From assembly GCA_947166355.1 (NCBI GenBank), contig CAMVDX010000011.1, positions 1 to 64,000 on the forward strand: DNA of 64,000 nt, read 5' to 3'. The notes beneath the pieces are model-generated. The model was not told the origin of the DNA. It saw only the letters and a list, made by a program, of their open reading frames with translations, and did not search any database. Positions 11,505 to 20,262 of the stretch are shown here, piece after piece (within the stretch, counting starts at the first letter, position 1; each line of letters begins with the position of its first letter). A program made the translations under genes and the position numbers. This DNA comes from an uncultured Treponema sp. Its GTDB lineage: Bacteria; Spirochaetota; Spirochaetia; Treponematales; Treponemataceae.

Positions 11505-13778
11505 ATGCGAGTGATTAAAAGAGTTCTTAAAACGCCCCGAGCACAGCGAAGGAAAAGCTCCAAACGAGTTTTTCTTATCGGCGCAATAATTTCAATCGTC
11601 CTCTTTGCTCCACCGCTTATACTGCGCGTGCTGCCATTTCCTGAGCTCAATGAATTTTGTGCGCAGGAGTACAGCTGCAGGATTTACGACCGCTGCGGCG
11701 AGCTGATTCAGATTACTCCGCTTAGTGGCGGAGGTCGCCGGGAATTTACTCCTATCAATAAAATCCCAAAATCTCTGCAAAAAAGCTTTATCCACCAGGA
11801 AGACAAACGATTTTATTTTCATCATGGTGTAGACTGGCTCGCTATTGTTAATGCTTTTTTTCAAAATAAACAATCAGGTAAAATTGTTCGTGGCGGATCA
11901 ACAATTACTATGCAGCTTGCAAAGATTATAAATCAAAACAACAAACCTACAATCCGACGAAAGCTAAAAGATATTTTTTACTCCTACCGAATCGAAGCCA
12001 AGCTCAGCAAAAAACAGATTCTTGAATTATATCTTAATTCAATTTATTTCGGCACCAATTCTTATGGAATAACTTCTGGAGCAAGAACCTATTATGGTCT
12101 TGAGCTTAAGCAACTTACAAAAGAACAAGTTGAAGTTCTCTCTATCATTCCCCGAAATCCTGCTTTTTATAATCCCGTAGAACATCCAGATCATTTTAAA
12201 AATTATTCTGAAGAAATCAAACTTGCAGCACATCAGGCTTTTTATTTTCAATACCCTTATAAGCTTCCACACTTTTGCATTTCATTACAAAAAGTTATTT
12301 CAAATAAAAACTTTTCAGAAAATAAAAATTTACCTTATGAAATTTTCACAACACTTGATTTAGAAATTTCCGAAATGGCTCAAAATTATTTACGTGAAGC
12401 ACTTGAACAGGCATACAGTTCACGTATAACAAATGGTGCCCTTCTTTTACTTAATAACGAAGATGGTTCAATAATAACCTGGCTTGGAAATGGAGATTTT
12501 TTTGATAACGAAAATAACGGACAAATTGACGGAGTTCTCACAAGAAATCAGCCTGGTAGTTCAATGAAACCATTTCTCTACGCTCTCGCTTTAGAAAAAG
12601 ATTTAATTCAGCCTTCAACTGTTCTTGCCGACATTCCTACTGAGTTCGGAAACGAAAAACTGTATATTCCCGAAAATTTCAATAATCGCTTTAACGGCCC
12701 GGTCCGTACCCGCATAGCTCTTGCCTCAAGTCTCAATGTTCCCGCTGTTTCTATTTTGAATCAACTTGGTGTTAAAACTTATCTTGCAAAATTATATGAG
12801 CTTGGTTTTGAATCTCTACGTGAAAATGATAACGGAATAAAGGCAGATCTCGGACTTGCTTTGGGAGCAGGAGAAGTTTCTCTATACGAACTGGTCCCTG
12901 CATTCAGTATTTTTGTAAGGGACGGAATTTATCTTCCGCCTAAATATGAAATCTTAAATAAACTAACTAACGGTCGTCAGTTATATTCAACAGATACAGC
13001 TCGTTTAATCTGTTCTATTTTGTCAGACAAGGGAGCCCGATCTCTCGGTTTTGGTTATACTCAAACCTTTCAAACAGACTATCCTTCTATCTTTAAAACA
13101 GGAACTTCCAATCAATATCAGAATATTATAGCCCTCGGAGCTACAAAACATTTTACAATCGGCGTATGGATGGGAAACTTTTCAGGTAATACAGTAATCG
13201 GAAAAACAGGCTCTTCTTTGCCTGCCTGGGTTGCCAAAAGTATTTTAGATAAACTGGAAGACAATGTCGAAAATTTAAATTCTAACAATTCTTTTCCAGA
13301 ACCTCAGTACTGGCATAAAGAAAGAATCTGTTCTCTTTCAGGATTAAAAGCTGGTCCAAACTGCCGTTCGGTAGTTACCGAATATGTAAAAGATAATTCA
13401 GATTTACCGATGTGTAACTGGCACATACAAGCAAAAAATTCAAATGAAATCCAGACAATATATCCTCCGGAATATCAGCAGTGGCTACGATCTCGTCCTG
13501 ACAAAGGTCTTATTGAATATTCCTCTAATCCCCTTACAATACTTACTCCAAAAAATAATTCACTTTTTTTCTATAGCAATCAAAATAAAAACCAGCAGGC
13601 AATACCATTTGAAGTAACAGGCGGAAATTCAGATACTCTGCAAATTTTCTATGATGAAAAAAAATTCGCCACAATCAACCGTCCGTTTATTTTCTCACTT
13701 CCAGTTAATCGTGGCGAACATTCCTGCCGCGTTCTTTGCGGATCAGAAGAGCTCACTATTTCTTTTACTGTAAAATAA
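11505..13778 (+). CDS. pbpC: Penicillin-binding protein 1C (bifunctional glycosyltransferase/transpeptidase)
   Basis: A 757-residue membrane-anchored peptidoglycan synthase. A basic cytoplasmic tail is followed by a membrane segment at about 22-44. The GT51 glycosyltransferase domain has catalytic Glu99 in HQEDKRFYFHHGVD and the motif GGSTITMQLAK at about 130-140. The transpeptidase domain has SxxK at Ser352 (GSSMKPF), SxN at 410-412 (SLN) and KTGTS at 532-536. The last 90 residues form the BiPBP_C beta domain typical of PBP1C. The start is 4 bases after the alpha-2-macroglobulin stop, so the two are almost certainly co-transcribed and translationally coupled. All motifs are intact. It ends convergently with the desulfoferrodoxin gene 36 bases away. 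Confidence 0.96.
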   Translation: MRVIKRVLKTPRAQRRKSSKRVFLIGAIISIVLFAPPLILRVLPFPELNEFCAQEYSCRIYDRCGELIQITPLSGGGRREFTPINKIPKSLQKSFIHQEDKRFYFHHGVDWLAIVNAFFQNKQSGKIVRGGSTITMQLAKIINQNNKPTIRRKLKDIFYSYRIEAKLSKKQILELYLNSIYFGTNSYGITSGARTYYGLELKQLTKEQVEVLSIIPRNPAFYNPVEHPDHFKNYSEEIKLAAHQAFYFQYPYKLPHFCISLQKVISNKNFSENKNLPYEIFTTLDLEISEMAQNYLREALEQAYSSRITNGALLLLNNEDGSIITWLGNGDFFDNENNGQIDGVLTRNQPGSSMKPFLYALALEKDLIQPSTVLADIPTEFGNEKLYIPENFNNRFNGPVRTRIALASSLNVPAVSILNQLGVKTYLAKLYELGFESLRENDNGIKADLGLALGAGEVSLYELVPAFSIFVRDGIYLPPKYEILNKLTNGRQLYSTDTARLICSILSDKGARSLGFGYTQTFQTDYPSIFKTGTSNQYQNIIALGATKHFTIGVWMGNFSGNTVIGKTGSSLPAWVAKSILDKLEDNVENLNSNNSFPEPQYWHKERICSLSGLKAGPNCRSVVTEYVKDNSDLPMCNWHIQAKNSNEIQTIYPPEYQQWLRSRPDKGLIEYSSNPLTILTPKNNSLFFYSNQNKNQQAIPFEVTGGNSDTLQIFYDEKKFATINRPFIFSLPVNRGEHSCRVLCGSEELTISFTVK

Positions 13779-13814
13779 TCAGCAAAAATCTTTACAGACT
13801 TTCCTCTGCTTCAT

Positions 13815-14189
13815 TTAACATTTCCACAATTTATGCAGATTACAGAATTCAAATGCTCCTGTTACCTTTTCTCCATCAAGCAATGCAAATTCTGCTTTAG
13901 GCTCATCACCAGGTTTTAAAAGCTTTTTCTGAATTCCTTTATCAGTTACAAGTACAATCCATTCAATATAATGTTCCGGCAACATTGGATGAGTTACAGA
14001 GCCTACACTTACTGTTACTTTATTTCCTTCGACATTCACAACAGGAACATGTTTTTCAACAGCTGCATCTGTAGTTCCTGGAACAAGTTCTGTCATATCT
14101 TCACCACAGCAAACTGTCGGTACACCAGAATCCTTTACTACTACAATAATTTTTCCACAATGTTTGCAGAAATAAAATTTCAAATTCAT
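13815..14189 (-). CDS. dfx: Desulfoferrodoxin (superoxide reductase)
   Basis: A 124-residue cytoplasmic enzyme that reduces superoxide to hydrogen peroxide without making oxygen, as used by anaerobes. The N-terminal desulforedoxin-like domain has CKHCG and CCGEDM, the four cysteines of iron centre I. The catalytic domain carries the centre II ligands in EKHVP, THPMLPEHYIEW and CNLHKLWK. The frame extends to 14207, but that start is a GTG inside the ribosome-binding region. The ATG at 14189 has an AGGAGG six bases upstream and is chosen. It is a single gene with its own upstream region. Finding this enzyme supports an oxygen-sensitive anaerobic host. The assignment is firm. Confidence 0.95.
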   Translation of the reverse strand: MNLKFYFCKHCGKIIVVVKDSGVPTVCCGEDMTELVPGTTDAAVEKHVPVVNVEGNKVTVSVGSVTHPMLPEHYIEWIVLVTDKGIQKKLLKPGDEPKAEFALLDGEKVTGAFEFCNLHKLWKC

Positions 14190-14358
14190 TTTTTCCTCCT
14201 GATACACGCAAATTTTCTTATCTGCCGTGTTATATTAATAAAGGGTACATAAAGAATTTGGATTTGTCAAATAAAGATTTAAAATTCAAAATCATTTAAA
14301 TATACTTGGGTTTTCTTTTTTTTATATTTTTCTTATAATAGAAAAAGAGGGTAATAAA

Positions 14359-14853
14359 ATGGCATCAATCATTCAAAAAAGATCAGATTACATTTCCTGG
14401 GATGAATATTTCATGGGCGTTGCAAAGCTCGCTAGTTTACGTTCAAAAGATCCTAACTCCCAAGTTGGTGCATGTATTGTCGGTCAAGACAACAAAATTC
14501 TTTCTATGGGTTACAATGGATTTCCACGCGGCTGCTCTGATGATGAGTTTCCATGGGCTCGCGAGGGTGACACTCTTGAAACAAAATATGCTTACGTTAC
14601 TCACAGTGAATTAAACGCAATTCTTAACTATCGTGGCGGCTCTCTTGAAGGCTCAAAAATTTACGTTACGCTTTTTCCATGCAACGAATGTGCTAAAGCA
14701 ATAATTCAGGCCGGAATAAAAACCGTTGTTTATGCAGATAATAAATATGACGGAACTCCTTCCGTTGAGGCATCAAAAAAACTTATGAATGCAGCTGGCG
14801 TCCGCTACTATCAATATCAGCCTACCGGCAAAAAGCTGGAAATCAATGTGTAA
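14359..14853 (+). CDS. Deoxycytidylate (dCMP) deaminase
   Basis: A 164-residue zinc enzyme of the cytidine/dCMP deaminase fold that converts dCMP to dUMP, feeding thymidylate synthesis. Zinc ligands and the catalytic glutamate are visible: HSE at about 82-84 (THSELNAILNY) and PCNEC at about 107-111 (LFPCNECAKAII). The DPNSQVGACIV and NGFPRGC segments match the dCMP deaminase subgroup rather than tRNA adenosine or cytidine deaminases. Length is usual for the family. Its last 8 bases overlap the start of the next gene, suggesting translational coupling with an unrelated lipoprotein. The region just upstream is AT-rich and probably holds the promoter. Confidence 0.93.
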   Translation: MASIIQKRSDYISWDEYFMGVAKLASLRSKDPNSQVGACIVGQDNKILSMGYNGFPRGCSDDEFPWAREGDTLETKYAYVTHSELNAILNYRGGSLEGSKIYVTLFPCNECAKAIIQAGIKTVVYADNKYDGTPSVEASKKLMNAAGVRYYQYQPTGKKLEINV

Positions 14854-15751
14854 ACAAGTTTTTAAAAACCGTTTTCCTCTTATTTTTATTATTCTCACTG
14901 CAATAATTTTCCAGAGTTGTAAAACAACGAGTTCTCTTGCCCGCGACTCAGTTGAACCTAATGCTCCAGAAGATGAGGCTTTTATTGTCGCACATGATGT
15001 AGTTTTCCCTGATATCGAAGGTGATTATAAATACATTTTTTTCCGACTTTACAATCCTGCTTACAAAAATCCTTTTTATGTTGCAAATATTCTTAAAAAT
15101 GGACTTAATATTACAAAAACAGAAAAAGTTCCTGATTTAAGTCATGCTGCAATTAATTTTTCTCTTGATGACAGTTATTATGGACTAACACTTGGTGGTA
15201 AACATCAGCTTGCTGAAGAAGAATGTGCCGTTCCTCAGAACAATAAATATATGAAAAATTGTGATCCTGAAAAATCCGAGCAAATTACTTATGCTCTGAA
15301 GGTCACGGAAGAAGAATATGAAAAAACCAAAGCTTTTGTTGAACACTACGTTGAAAGCACAGACATTAAATATGCTTCTGGTCTAAATTTTAAAATCGGG
15401 CTATTCAGTATAAAGCGAAAATTCTTTACACCAAGAGATCATCAGCAGTTTGGAACTGTCATCTATCCAAATAGCGCAGACAATAAAAAAGTTGATCTCA
15501 ATAATGATGAAGATATCGAAAATAATTTTGTATGCTCAACTTTTATCGGATATGTTCTTTATAATAACGTTGAAAGCGTATCTCGATTTTTTGATGAAAA
15601 TAATATTAAATACGAATATTTAAATGTTACTGACATTTCTTTAATTCCAGGAATTATTCCAATTTTCTATTCAAACTGGGATGATTATCCTGAGGCCGCT
15701 CAAGCCTTTGTAGAAGAATATCCTGAGTTCCAGGAATATTTGACTAAATAA
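14846..15751 (+). CDS. Lipoprotein, permuted papain-like/NlpC-P60 type hydrolase candidate
   Basis: The open frame begins earlier at 14789, inside the deaminase gene. The ATG at 14846 is preferred because it gives a clean lipoprotein signal, with a basic start, the hydrophobic run FPLIFIILTAIIFQ and a cysteine in QSCKTT. The mature protein is about 275 residues. SHAAINFSLDDSYYGLTLGG comes first and NFVCSTFIGYVLYN near the C-terminus. A His-containing segment preceding a Cys-Ser-containing helix is the order seen in circularly permuted papain-fold amidases of the YiiX/NlpC-P60 type. That would fit peptidoglycan or lipid amide hydrolysis at the membrane, but the catalytic residues are inferred and other folds are possible. 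Expression appears coupled to dCMP deaminase. Confidence 0.55.
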   Translation: MCKQVFKNRFPLIFIILTAIIFQSCKTTSSLARDSVEPNAPEDEAFIVAHDVVFPDIEGDYKYIFFRLYNPAYKNPFYVANILKNGLNITKTEKVPDLSHAAINFSLDDSYYGLTLGGKHQLAEEECAVPQNNKYMKNCDPEKSEQITYALKVTEEEYEKTKAFVEHYVESTDIKYASGLNFKIGLFSIKRKFFTPRDHQQFGTVIYPNSADNKKVDLNNDEDIENNFVCSTFIGYVLYNNVESVSRFFDENNIKYEYLNVTDISLIPGIIPIFYSNWDDYPEAAQAFVEEYPEFQEYLTK

Positions 15752-15777
15752 TTTCAAAACAGTATTCTTTTCACATT

Positions 15778-16560
15778 ATGATTATTGATTTTCACTGTCA
15801 CATATATCCTGCTAAAATTGCTGAAAAAGCTTCTAAGAGTGTCGGAGATTTTTATAACTATCCTATGAAATATCATGGAAGCCCAGAAGAGCTTCTCGAA
15901 AGTGGTTCAAAAATTGGAGTAACAAAATATGTAATTCTTCCGGTTGCAACAAAAGCAATGCAGGTTGAACCTTCAAATAATTTTACAATTGAACAATGTG
16001 AAGAACATCCTGAATTTATTGGCTTTGGAACAATGCATCCAGATTATGATAATTACGAAGCAGAGCTTCATAGAATAAAAGCTGCTGGTTTACGTGGTAT
16101 TAAACTCCATTCTGACTTTCAGAAATTCCAGATTGATGCAGCCAGAATGGATAATGTTTATGATATTATGACTGATCTCGAAATGCCACTGATTATGCAT
16201 GCTGGTGACTATCGATATGATTTTTCCGGTCCCCAGAGAATTTTAAATCTTCATAAAAAGCATCCAAAACTTACATTAATTGCTGCGCATTTTGGCGGCT
16301 ATACCGAATGGGAAAATTCAATGAAGTATCTCGTAGGTCAAGATGTTTATTTTGATACTTCGAGTACATTGGAATGGCTTGCGTTAGACAAAGCTAACGA
16401 AATGATTCGCGCTCACGGTGTTGAAAAGTTTTTGTTTGCTTCTGACTTTCCTATGTGGGACCATGAAGAAGAACTTGAAAAATTTAACCGCCTGGATTTG
16501 AATGAAGAAGAACGCGAAATGATTCTTCACAAAAACGCAGAAAAATTATTAAAGATATAA
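15778..16560 (+). CDS. Amidohydrolase-2 family metal-dependent hydrolase
   Basis: A 260-residue TIM-barrel protein. The metal-binding HxH is at the start (MIIDFHCHIYPAKIA). Later strand-end ligands are in MHAGDYRYDFSG, LIAAHFGGYTEW and the terminal FASDFPMWDHEEE aspartate. This is the ACMSD/amidohydrolase-2 pattern of decarboxylases and C-N hydrolases, with unknown substrate. There is no signal peptide, so it is cytoplasmic. It starts 26 bases after the preceding lipoprotein gene and may share its transcript. It ends convergently with mnmA, with a nested palindromic repeat between them. Confidence 0.85.
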   Translation: MIIDFHCHIYPAKIAEKASKSVGDFYNYPMKYHGSPEELLESGSKIGVTKYVILPVATKAMQVEPSNNFTIEQCEEHPEFIGFGTMHPDYDNYEAELHRIKAAGLRGIKLHSDFQKFQIDAARMDNVYDIMTDLEMPLIMHAGDYRYDFSGPQRILNLHKKHPKLTLIAAHFGGYTEWENSMKYLVGQDVYFDTSSTLEWLALDKANEMIRAHGVEKFLFASDFPMWDHEEELEKFNRLDLNEEEREMILHKNAEKLLKI

Positions 16561-16576
16561 TAAGTTCTTCCGCCAT

Positions 16577-16663
16577 AACTTGTTTCAGCATCTAACCTCG
16601 TGTTATTCCGAACTTGTTTCGGAATCCAAAAATCTGAATATATTATAAATGCTGAATCAAGTT
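16577..16663. repeat. Nested palindromic repeat (family C), probable bidirectional terminator
   Basis: Outer arms aacttgtttcagcat (16577-16591) and atgctgaatcaagtt (16649-16663) are complementary apart from one mismatch. Inside lies a second hairpin, attccgaacttgtttcggaat, at about 16605-16625. The element sits between two convergent genes. The same nested design with a related inner core recurs at 28015-28062, and a degenerate relative lies near 35572-35632. Confidence 0.7.
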
Positions 16664-16668
16664 CTGCG

Positions 16669-17841
16669 TTACACCGTCTTAAAAATCACTCCACCGCCAG
16701 CAATTACGCCATCAACATAAAGCACTGCCGACTGTCCCGGTGCTACAGCCCTCTGTGGCTCTGCAAAGGTAATCTTCCAAGGCTGTCCGCGATATTCTGT
16801 TTTATCCCCTTCTTCCGGAATATAACGTTCTATATAAGCAGCGGCAGGTTTACTTGCTAATCTGATTTTTACCATTGCATCAAATCCATCTTTCGGTTCA
16901 ACATTACCAGGCCACACAAAATCATCCGCAATAAGCCCGTTAGAATTCAAGGCCTCATTTGGCGCAAGGACTACAACATTGTTCTTTGCATCAATTGAAT
17001 GAACGTAAACCGGATAATTTACCGCAACTCCAAGTCCACGTCGCTGACCAACTGTGTAATGTTCAATACCGCGGTGCTGTCCGAGAACATGACCATCCAA
17101 ATCAATAATATCTCCTGGAACACTCGGCTTATCTGAAAAAATTAAATCAAAATATTCTTCACCAATAAAATCCTGACTCTCTTCTCTGTTAGCCGCCTCT
17201 AACCCAGCTTCTTTTGCCAAAGCAATGACATCAGACTTTTTCATTGTAGCAAGCGGAAATCTAACTTTTTCCAAGGTTGAAGATGAAACACGATACAAAA
17301 AATATGTCTGATCTTTTGAAACATCCATTGCCGTAGAAATCATGCAAGGTTTTACATCACTTCCAAAAACTCCTTGTTCAGGTCGTACAACCTTTGCATA
17401 ATGACCAGTACAAAAATAATCATATTTAATATTTAGCTTTTCAATGCCTGCCAAAAGTGCTCCAAATTTTATAAGCATATTACAGCGTATACATGGATTA
17501 GGAGTTCGACCACTTCTATACTCACTTTTAAAATATTCAAGAATTTCTTTCTTATATGTTTCCTTTACATCAATTACATAATATTCCATTCCATGTTCTT
17601 TACAGAATTTACGACACTCTTCAATATTTTCTTCTTCACCAGGACCAAAGCAGGATTCCCGCATTTTTTTTCCCGCAGGTATTTCAGGAAGACTTCCATC
17701 CCAAAGAGACATTGTTGCTCCAATAACCTTACAGCCTCGCTGCAAAAGCATAAGGGCAGTAAGGGTTGAATCAACTCCTCCAGACATTCCTACAACTACT
17801 GTATCACCGGCTTCCGGCATTTTTTGCATTTCGTAATTCAT
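16669..17841 (-). CDS. mnmA: tRNA-specific 2-thiouridylase MnmA, CxxC variant
   Basis: A 390-residue enzyme that activates the C2 of U34 in tRNAs for Lys, Glu and Gln with ATP and inserts sulfur. The PP-loop SGGVDS is at 20-25. The thiolation motif is TPNPCIRCNMLIKFG with Cys117 and Cys120, a CxxC rather than the DxxC of E. coli. The position that normally holds the second active-site cysteine (in the style of SQDICFI) reads ESQDFIGEEYF, with no cysteine. This points to an iron-sulfur-dependent thiolation mechanism instead of a two-cysteine persulfide relay, which is an inference. The C-terminal beta domain is complete. An AGGA site precedes the ATG. Confidence 0.93.
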   Translation of the reverse strand: MNYEMQKMPEAGDTVVVGMSGGVDSTLTALMLLQRGCKVIGATMSLWDGSLPEIPAGKKMRESCFGPGEEENIEECRKFCKEHGMEYYVIDVKETYKKEILEYFKSEYRSGRTPNPCIRCNMLIKFGALLAGIEKLNIKYDYFCTGHYAKVVRPEQGVFGSDVKPCMISTAMDVSKDQTYFLYRVSSSTLEKVRFPLATMKKSDVIALAKEAGLEAANREESQDFIGEEYFDLIFSDKPSVPGDIIDLDGHVLGQHRGIEHYTVGQRRGLGVAVNYPVYVHSIDAKNNVVVLAPNEALNSNGLIADDFVWPGNVEPKDGFDAMVKIRLASKPAAAYIERYIPEEGDKTEYRGQPWKITFAEPQRAVAPGQSAVLYVDGVIAGGGVIFKTV

Positions 17842-18034
17842 AATAAATCCTGTTTAAAAATTCGCTGGTTTCAATCCCTAAGCCTGTTGAAGTAATCAAA
17901 ACCACCTTTATTCTTTTCCCTACTATACCACAAGGTAAAATAATAGAAAAGTAAATTTAAAAATATCTTTTTTTAAAAATATCTGTTAAAATATATATAA
18001 ACTATTAAACAAAAAATTTAAGAGGAAAAAAAAT

Positions 18035-18961
18035 ATGGCAATGAGACTTGTTACACGTTCAGATTTTGACGGATTGGCTTGTGGAGCTTTGCTTCTTGAA
18101 GCCGGCGTTATAGACCATTGGAAATTCGCTCATCCAAAAGATTTACAAGATGGACTAATTCCAATTGACAGTAATGACTGTCTTGCAAATGTTCCGTTTG
18201 TAGAAGGTTGCGGTCTCTGGTTCGATCATCACTCAAGTGAATTTGAACGCAATCAACTTGAAGGAAAATACAAAGGCGAAAGCCGCATCACTCCATCCTG
18301 TGCCCGCATAATTTATGAATACTATGGCGGCAAAGAAAAGTTTCCTAACTTTGATGATATTATGACTGCAGTTGATAAAGTCGATTCAGGAAATCTTACA
18401 ATCGATGAAATTCAAAATCCTCAGGGCTGGATTCTTGTAGGCTTTTTGATGGATCCGAGAACAGGTCTTGGTCGCTGGCGTGAATTTACTGTTCCTAACT
18501 ATGCTCTTATGGAAAAGCTGATGGTTGCTTGCCGTGACAAATCAACAGAAGAAATTCTTGCTATGCCTGATGTAAAGGAACGCATTGAAGTTTACAACGA
18601 ACAGACAGAAAAATTTAAGGAAATGGTTAAGGCTCATACCACCGTAGATGGAAATCTTATTATTTCAGATTTACGAGGCGTTGATCCAATCTATACCGGA
18701 AACCGCTTTATGATTTACAGTATGTATCCTGAACAGAATATTTCTGCATGGATTGTAAGCGGTAAAGGAGGTCAAGGTTGTTCTGCCGCAGTTGGTTACA
18801 GCATCTTAAACAAAACCAGCAAGGTTAATGTCGGCAGCCTTATGCTCAAATATGGTGGCGGTGGACATGAAAAAGTAGGAACCTGCCAGTTCACAAACGA
18901 GAATATGGAAAGCGACCTGCCTAAGATGCTTGCTGAACTTAAGTCTTTAGCAAACGCTTAG
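18035..18961 (+). CDS. DHH/DHHA1 family phosphoesterase
   Basis: A 308-residue protein of the DHH superfamily (nanoRNase/exopolyphosphatase-like). The N-terminal domain has TRSDFDGLACGALL with metal-binding aspartates and the signature WFDHHSSEFE. The C-terminal DHHA1 domain has the glycine-rich motif KYGGGGHEKVGTCQF. Members cleave phosphodiester or pyrophosphate bonds in short oligonucleotides, cyclic dinucleotides or polyphosphate; sequence alone does not decide which. It has no membrane segments, unlike GdpP. It has an AGAGG site, stands alone and is followed by an intrinsic terminator. Confidence 0.88.
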   Translation: MAMRLVTRSDFDGLACGALLLEAGVIDHWKFAHPKDLQDGLIPIDSNDCLANVPFVEGCGLWFDHHSSEFERNQLEGKYKGESRITPSCARIIYEYYGGKEKFPNFDDIMTAVDKVDSGNLTIDEIQNPQGWILVGFLMDPRTGLGRWREFTVPNYALMEKLMVACRDKSTEEILAMPDVKERIEVYNEQTEKFKEMVKAHTTVDGNLIISDLRGVDPIYTGNRFMIYSMYPEQNISAWIVSGKGGQGCSAAVGYSILNKTSKVNVGSLMLKYGGGGHEKVGTCQFTNENMESDLPKMLAELKSLANA

Positions 18962-18994
18962 AATTTGGCAAAAAACTAAAAAATTGATAAAATG

Positions 18995-19024
18995 AAAAGG
19001 CTGTCAGAAATGACGGCCTTTTTT
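18995..19024 (+). terminator. Intrinsic terminator after DHH phosphoesterase gene
   Basis: The stem aaaaggctgtca (18995-19006), the GNRA-type loop gaaa and the stem tgacggcctttt run into a T tract ending at 19024. It is placed 34 bases after the stop of the DHH gene. Confidence 0.85.
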
Positions 19025-19138
19025 CGTCATTGCGCGATACGTAAAGATAACTGTCCTTGAGAGGAGCAAAAGACAACCGTCATTGCAAGAATCTCAGCGA
19101 TAGCTGTCATTGCGAGGAGCGAAGCGACGAAGCAATCT
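19025..19138. repeat. Dispersed 'cattgcgag...gaagcaatc' repeat (family A), three degenerate to full copies
   Basis: Partial copies begin gtcattgcgcgatac (19025) and gtcattgcaagaat (19078). A full copy runs from 19106 to 19138 and begins gtcattgcgaggagcgaag. The full copy can fold, with attgc pairing with gcaat at the ends. The same element recurs at 22100, 26441, 31209, 31245, 31934, 44263 and 44332. It lies just before the azlC start and forms its leader. Confidence 0.85.
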
Positions 19139-19155
19139 ACATTATTGGAATAACT

Positions 19156-19905
19156 ATGAAAAATAAAGTCTTTCTCGAAGGCATGCGTGACGGCCTCCCT
19201 ATTGGCCTCGGATATTTTGCAGTAGCCTTTTCTCTTGGAATTGTTGCCCGTAATGCCGGCCTTACCCCCTTTCAGGGATTTATAGCAAGCTTCTTCTGTG
19301 TAGCTTCCGCCGGTGAATATGCCCTTTTTACTTCTATCCAAACTGCTGCTTCTTTTGTTGAAATTGCTTTAATTACACTTGTTGTAAATGCACGCTATCT
19401 CTTAATGAGTACAGCTCTTACCCAGCGTTTTGATCCAAAAACTTCATTAATGCATCGCTTCTTTATAGGCTTTGGCGTAACAGATGAAATCTTTGGAATT
19501 ACGATTGCACGCCCCGGATACATTAATCCCATATATAACTATGGTGCTATTCTTGTTGCAGTTCCACTCTGGAGTATTGGAACTTCACTTGGAATTATTG
19601 CAGGAAATTTTTTACCAGCCCGCATTGTGAGCGCACTTTCTGTTGCACTCTACGGAATGTTCCTTGCAATTATTGTTCCACCAGCAAAAGAAAATCTTGT
19701 AATTATGATTTCTGTTCTTGTTAGTTTTGCAGCAAGCTTTGCATGTACCAAACTACCGTTAGTTAGTCAACTTTCAGGCGGAACAAGAACCATTATTCTT
19801 ACAGTTGTAATTTCAAGTATTGTTGCTTTAATTAAACCGATTCCTGATGATAACAATAATTCAGTGATTGAATCTAATTCAAACAATAATCCGATGACTG
19901 AGTAG
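19156..19905 (+). CDS. azlC: AzlC family branched-chain amino acid exporter, large subunit
   Basis: A 249-residue membrane protein. The frame is open from 19057 but that region is repeat DNA (family A), so the ATG at 19156 is chosen. The family hallmark is clear: RDGLPIGLGYFAVAFSLGI, then GLTPFQGFIASFFCVASAGEY, and NARYLLMSTALTQRF in the next helices, with about 6-7 membrane segments. With AzlD it forms a two-component exporter for branched-chain amino acids or analogues. azlD follows after 41 bases. The last 20 residues are a polar tail rich in Asn and Ser. The 10-mer CGTTAGTTAG found repeatedly in this window lies inside the gene at 19757-19766. Confidence 0.92.
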   Translation: MKNKVFLEGMRDGLPIGLGYFAVAFSLGIVARNAGLTPFQGFIASFFCVASAGEYALFTSIQTAASFVEIALITLVVNARYLLMSTALTQRFDPKTSLMHRFFIGFGVTDEIFGITIARPGYINPIYNYGAILVAVPLWSIGTSLGIIAGNFLPARIVSALSVALYGMFLAIIVPPAKENLVIMISVLVSFAASFACTKLPLVSQLSGGTRTIILTVVISSIVALIKPIPDDNNNSVIESNSNNNPMTE

Positions 19906-19946
19906 TCTGAATGACATTTCGAAATCACCTTTATGGAGATTAAATT

Positions 19947-20252
19947 ATGAATTCATATATTTATTTATCTATTTTTACAGCTTTTTTTGTTTCTTATTTA
20001 ATTCGAGTTCTTCCTCTTACATTAATTCGTAAGCCAATCAAAAATCGCTTTATAAAATCTTTTTTGTATTATGTACCTTACATAACTCTTGCCGTAATGA
20101 CATTCCCTTCAATCATAGAAGCTACACAGTCTCCTATTGCAGGCATAATCGCACTTGCTGTTGGAATTATTTTATCTTATATAGGACTTGGACTTTTCCC
20201 TGTTGCCTGTACCTGCTGTGCTGTTGTATTTATTGCAGAATTATTTTTGTAA
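19947..20252 (+). CDS. azlD: AzlD family branched-chain amino acid exporter, small subunit
   Basis: A 101-residue protein with about four hydrophobic helices. It contains the family pattern TAFFVSYLIRVLPLTLIRK near the start and YYVPYITLAVMTFPSIIEA in the middle. It is the small partner of AzlC and lies directly downstream in the same direction, so the pair is an operon. A GGAGA ribosome-binding site precedes the ATG. The stop is 11 bases from the convergent ABC transporter gene. Length and topology are normal for AzlD. Confidence 0.9.
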   Translation: MNSYIYLSIFTAFFVSYLIRVLPLTLIRKPIKNRFIKSFLYYVPYITLAVMTFPSIIEATQSPIAGIIALAVGIILSYIGLGLFPVACTCCAVVFIAELFL

Positions 20253-20262
20253 GTTGATTTAA

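Noticed and set aside
19057..19155. N-terminal extension of AzlC
   Set aside because: The extension translates repeat DNA; the internal ATG at 19156 gives the canonical family start.
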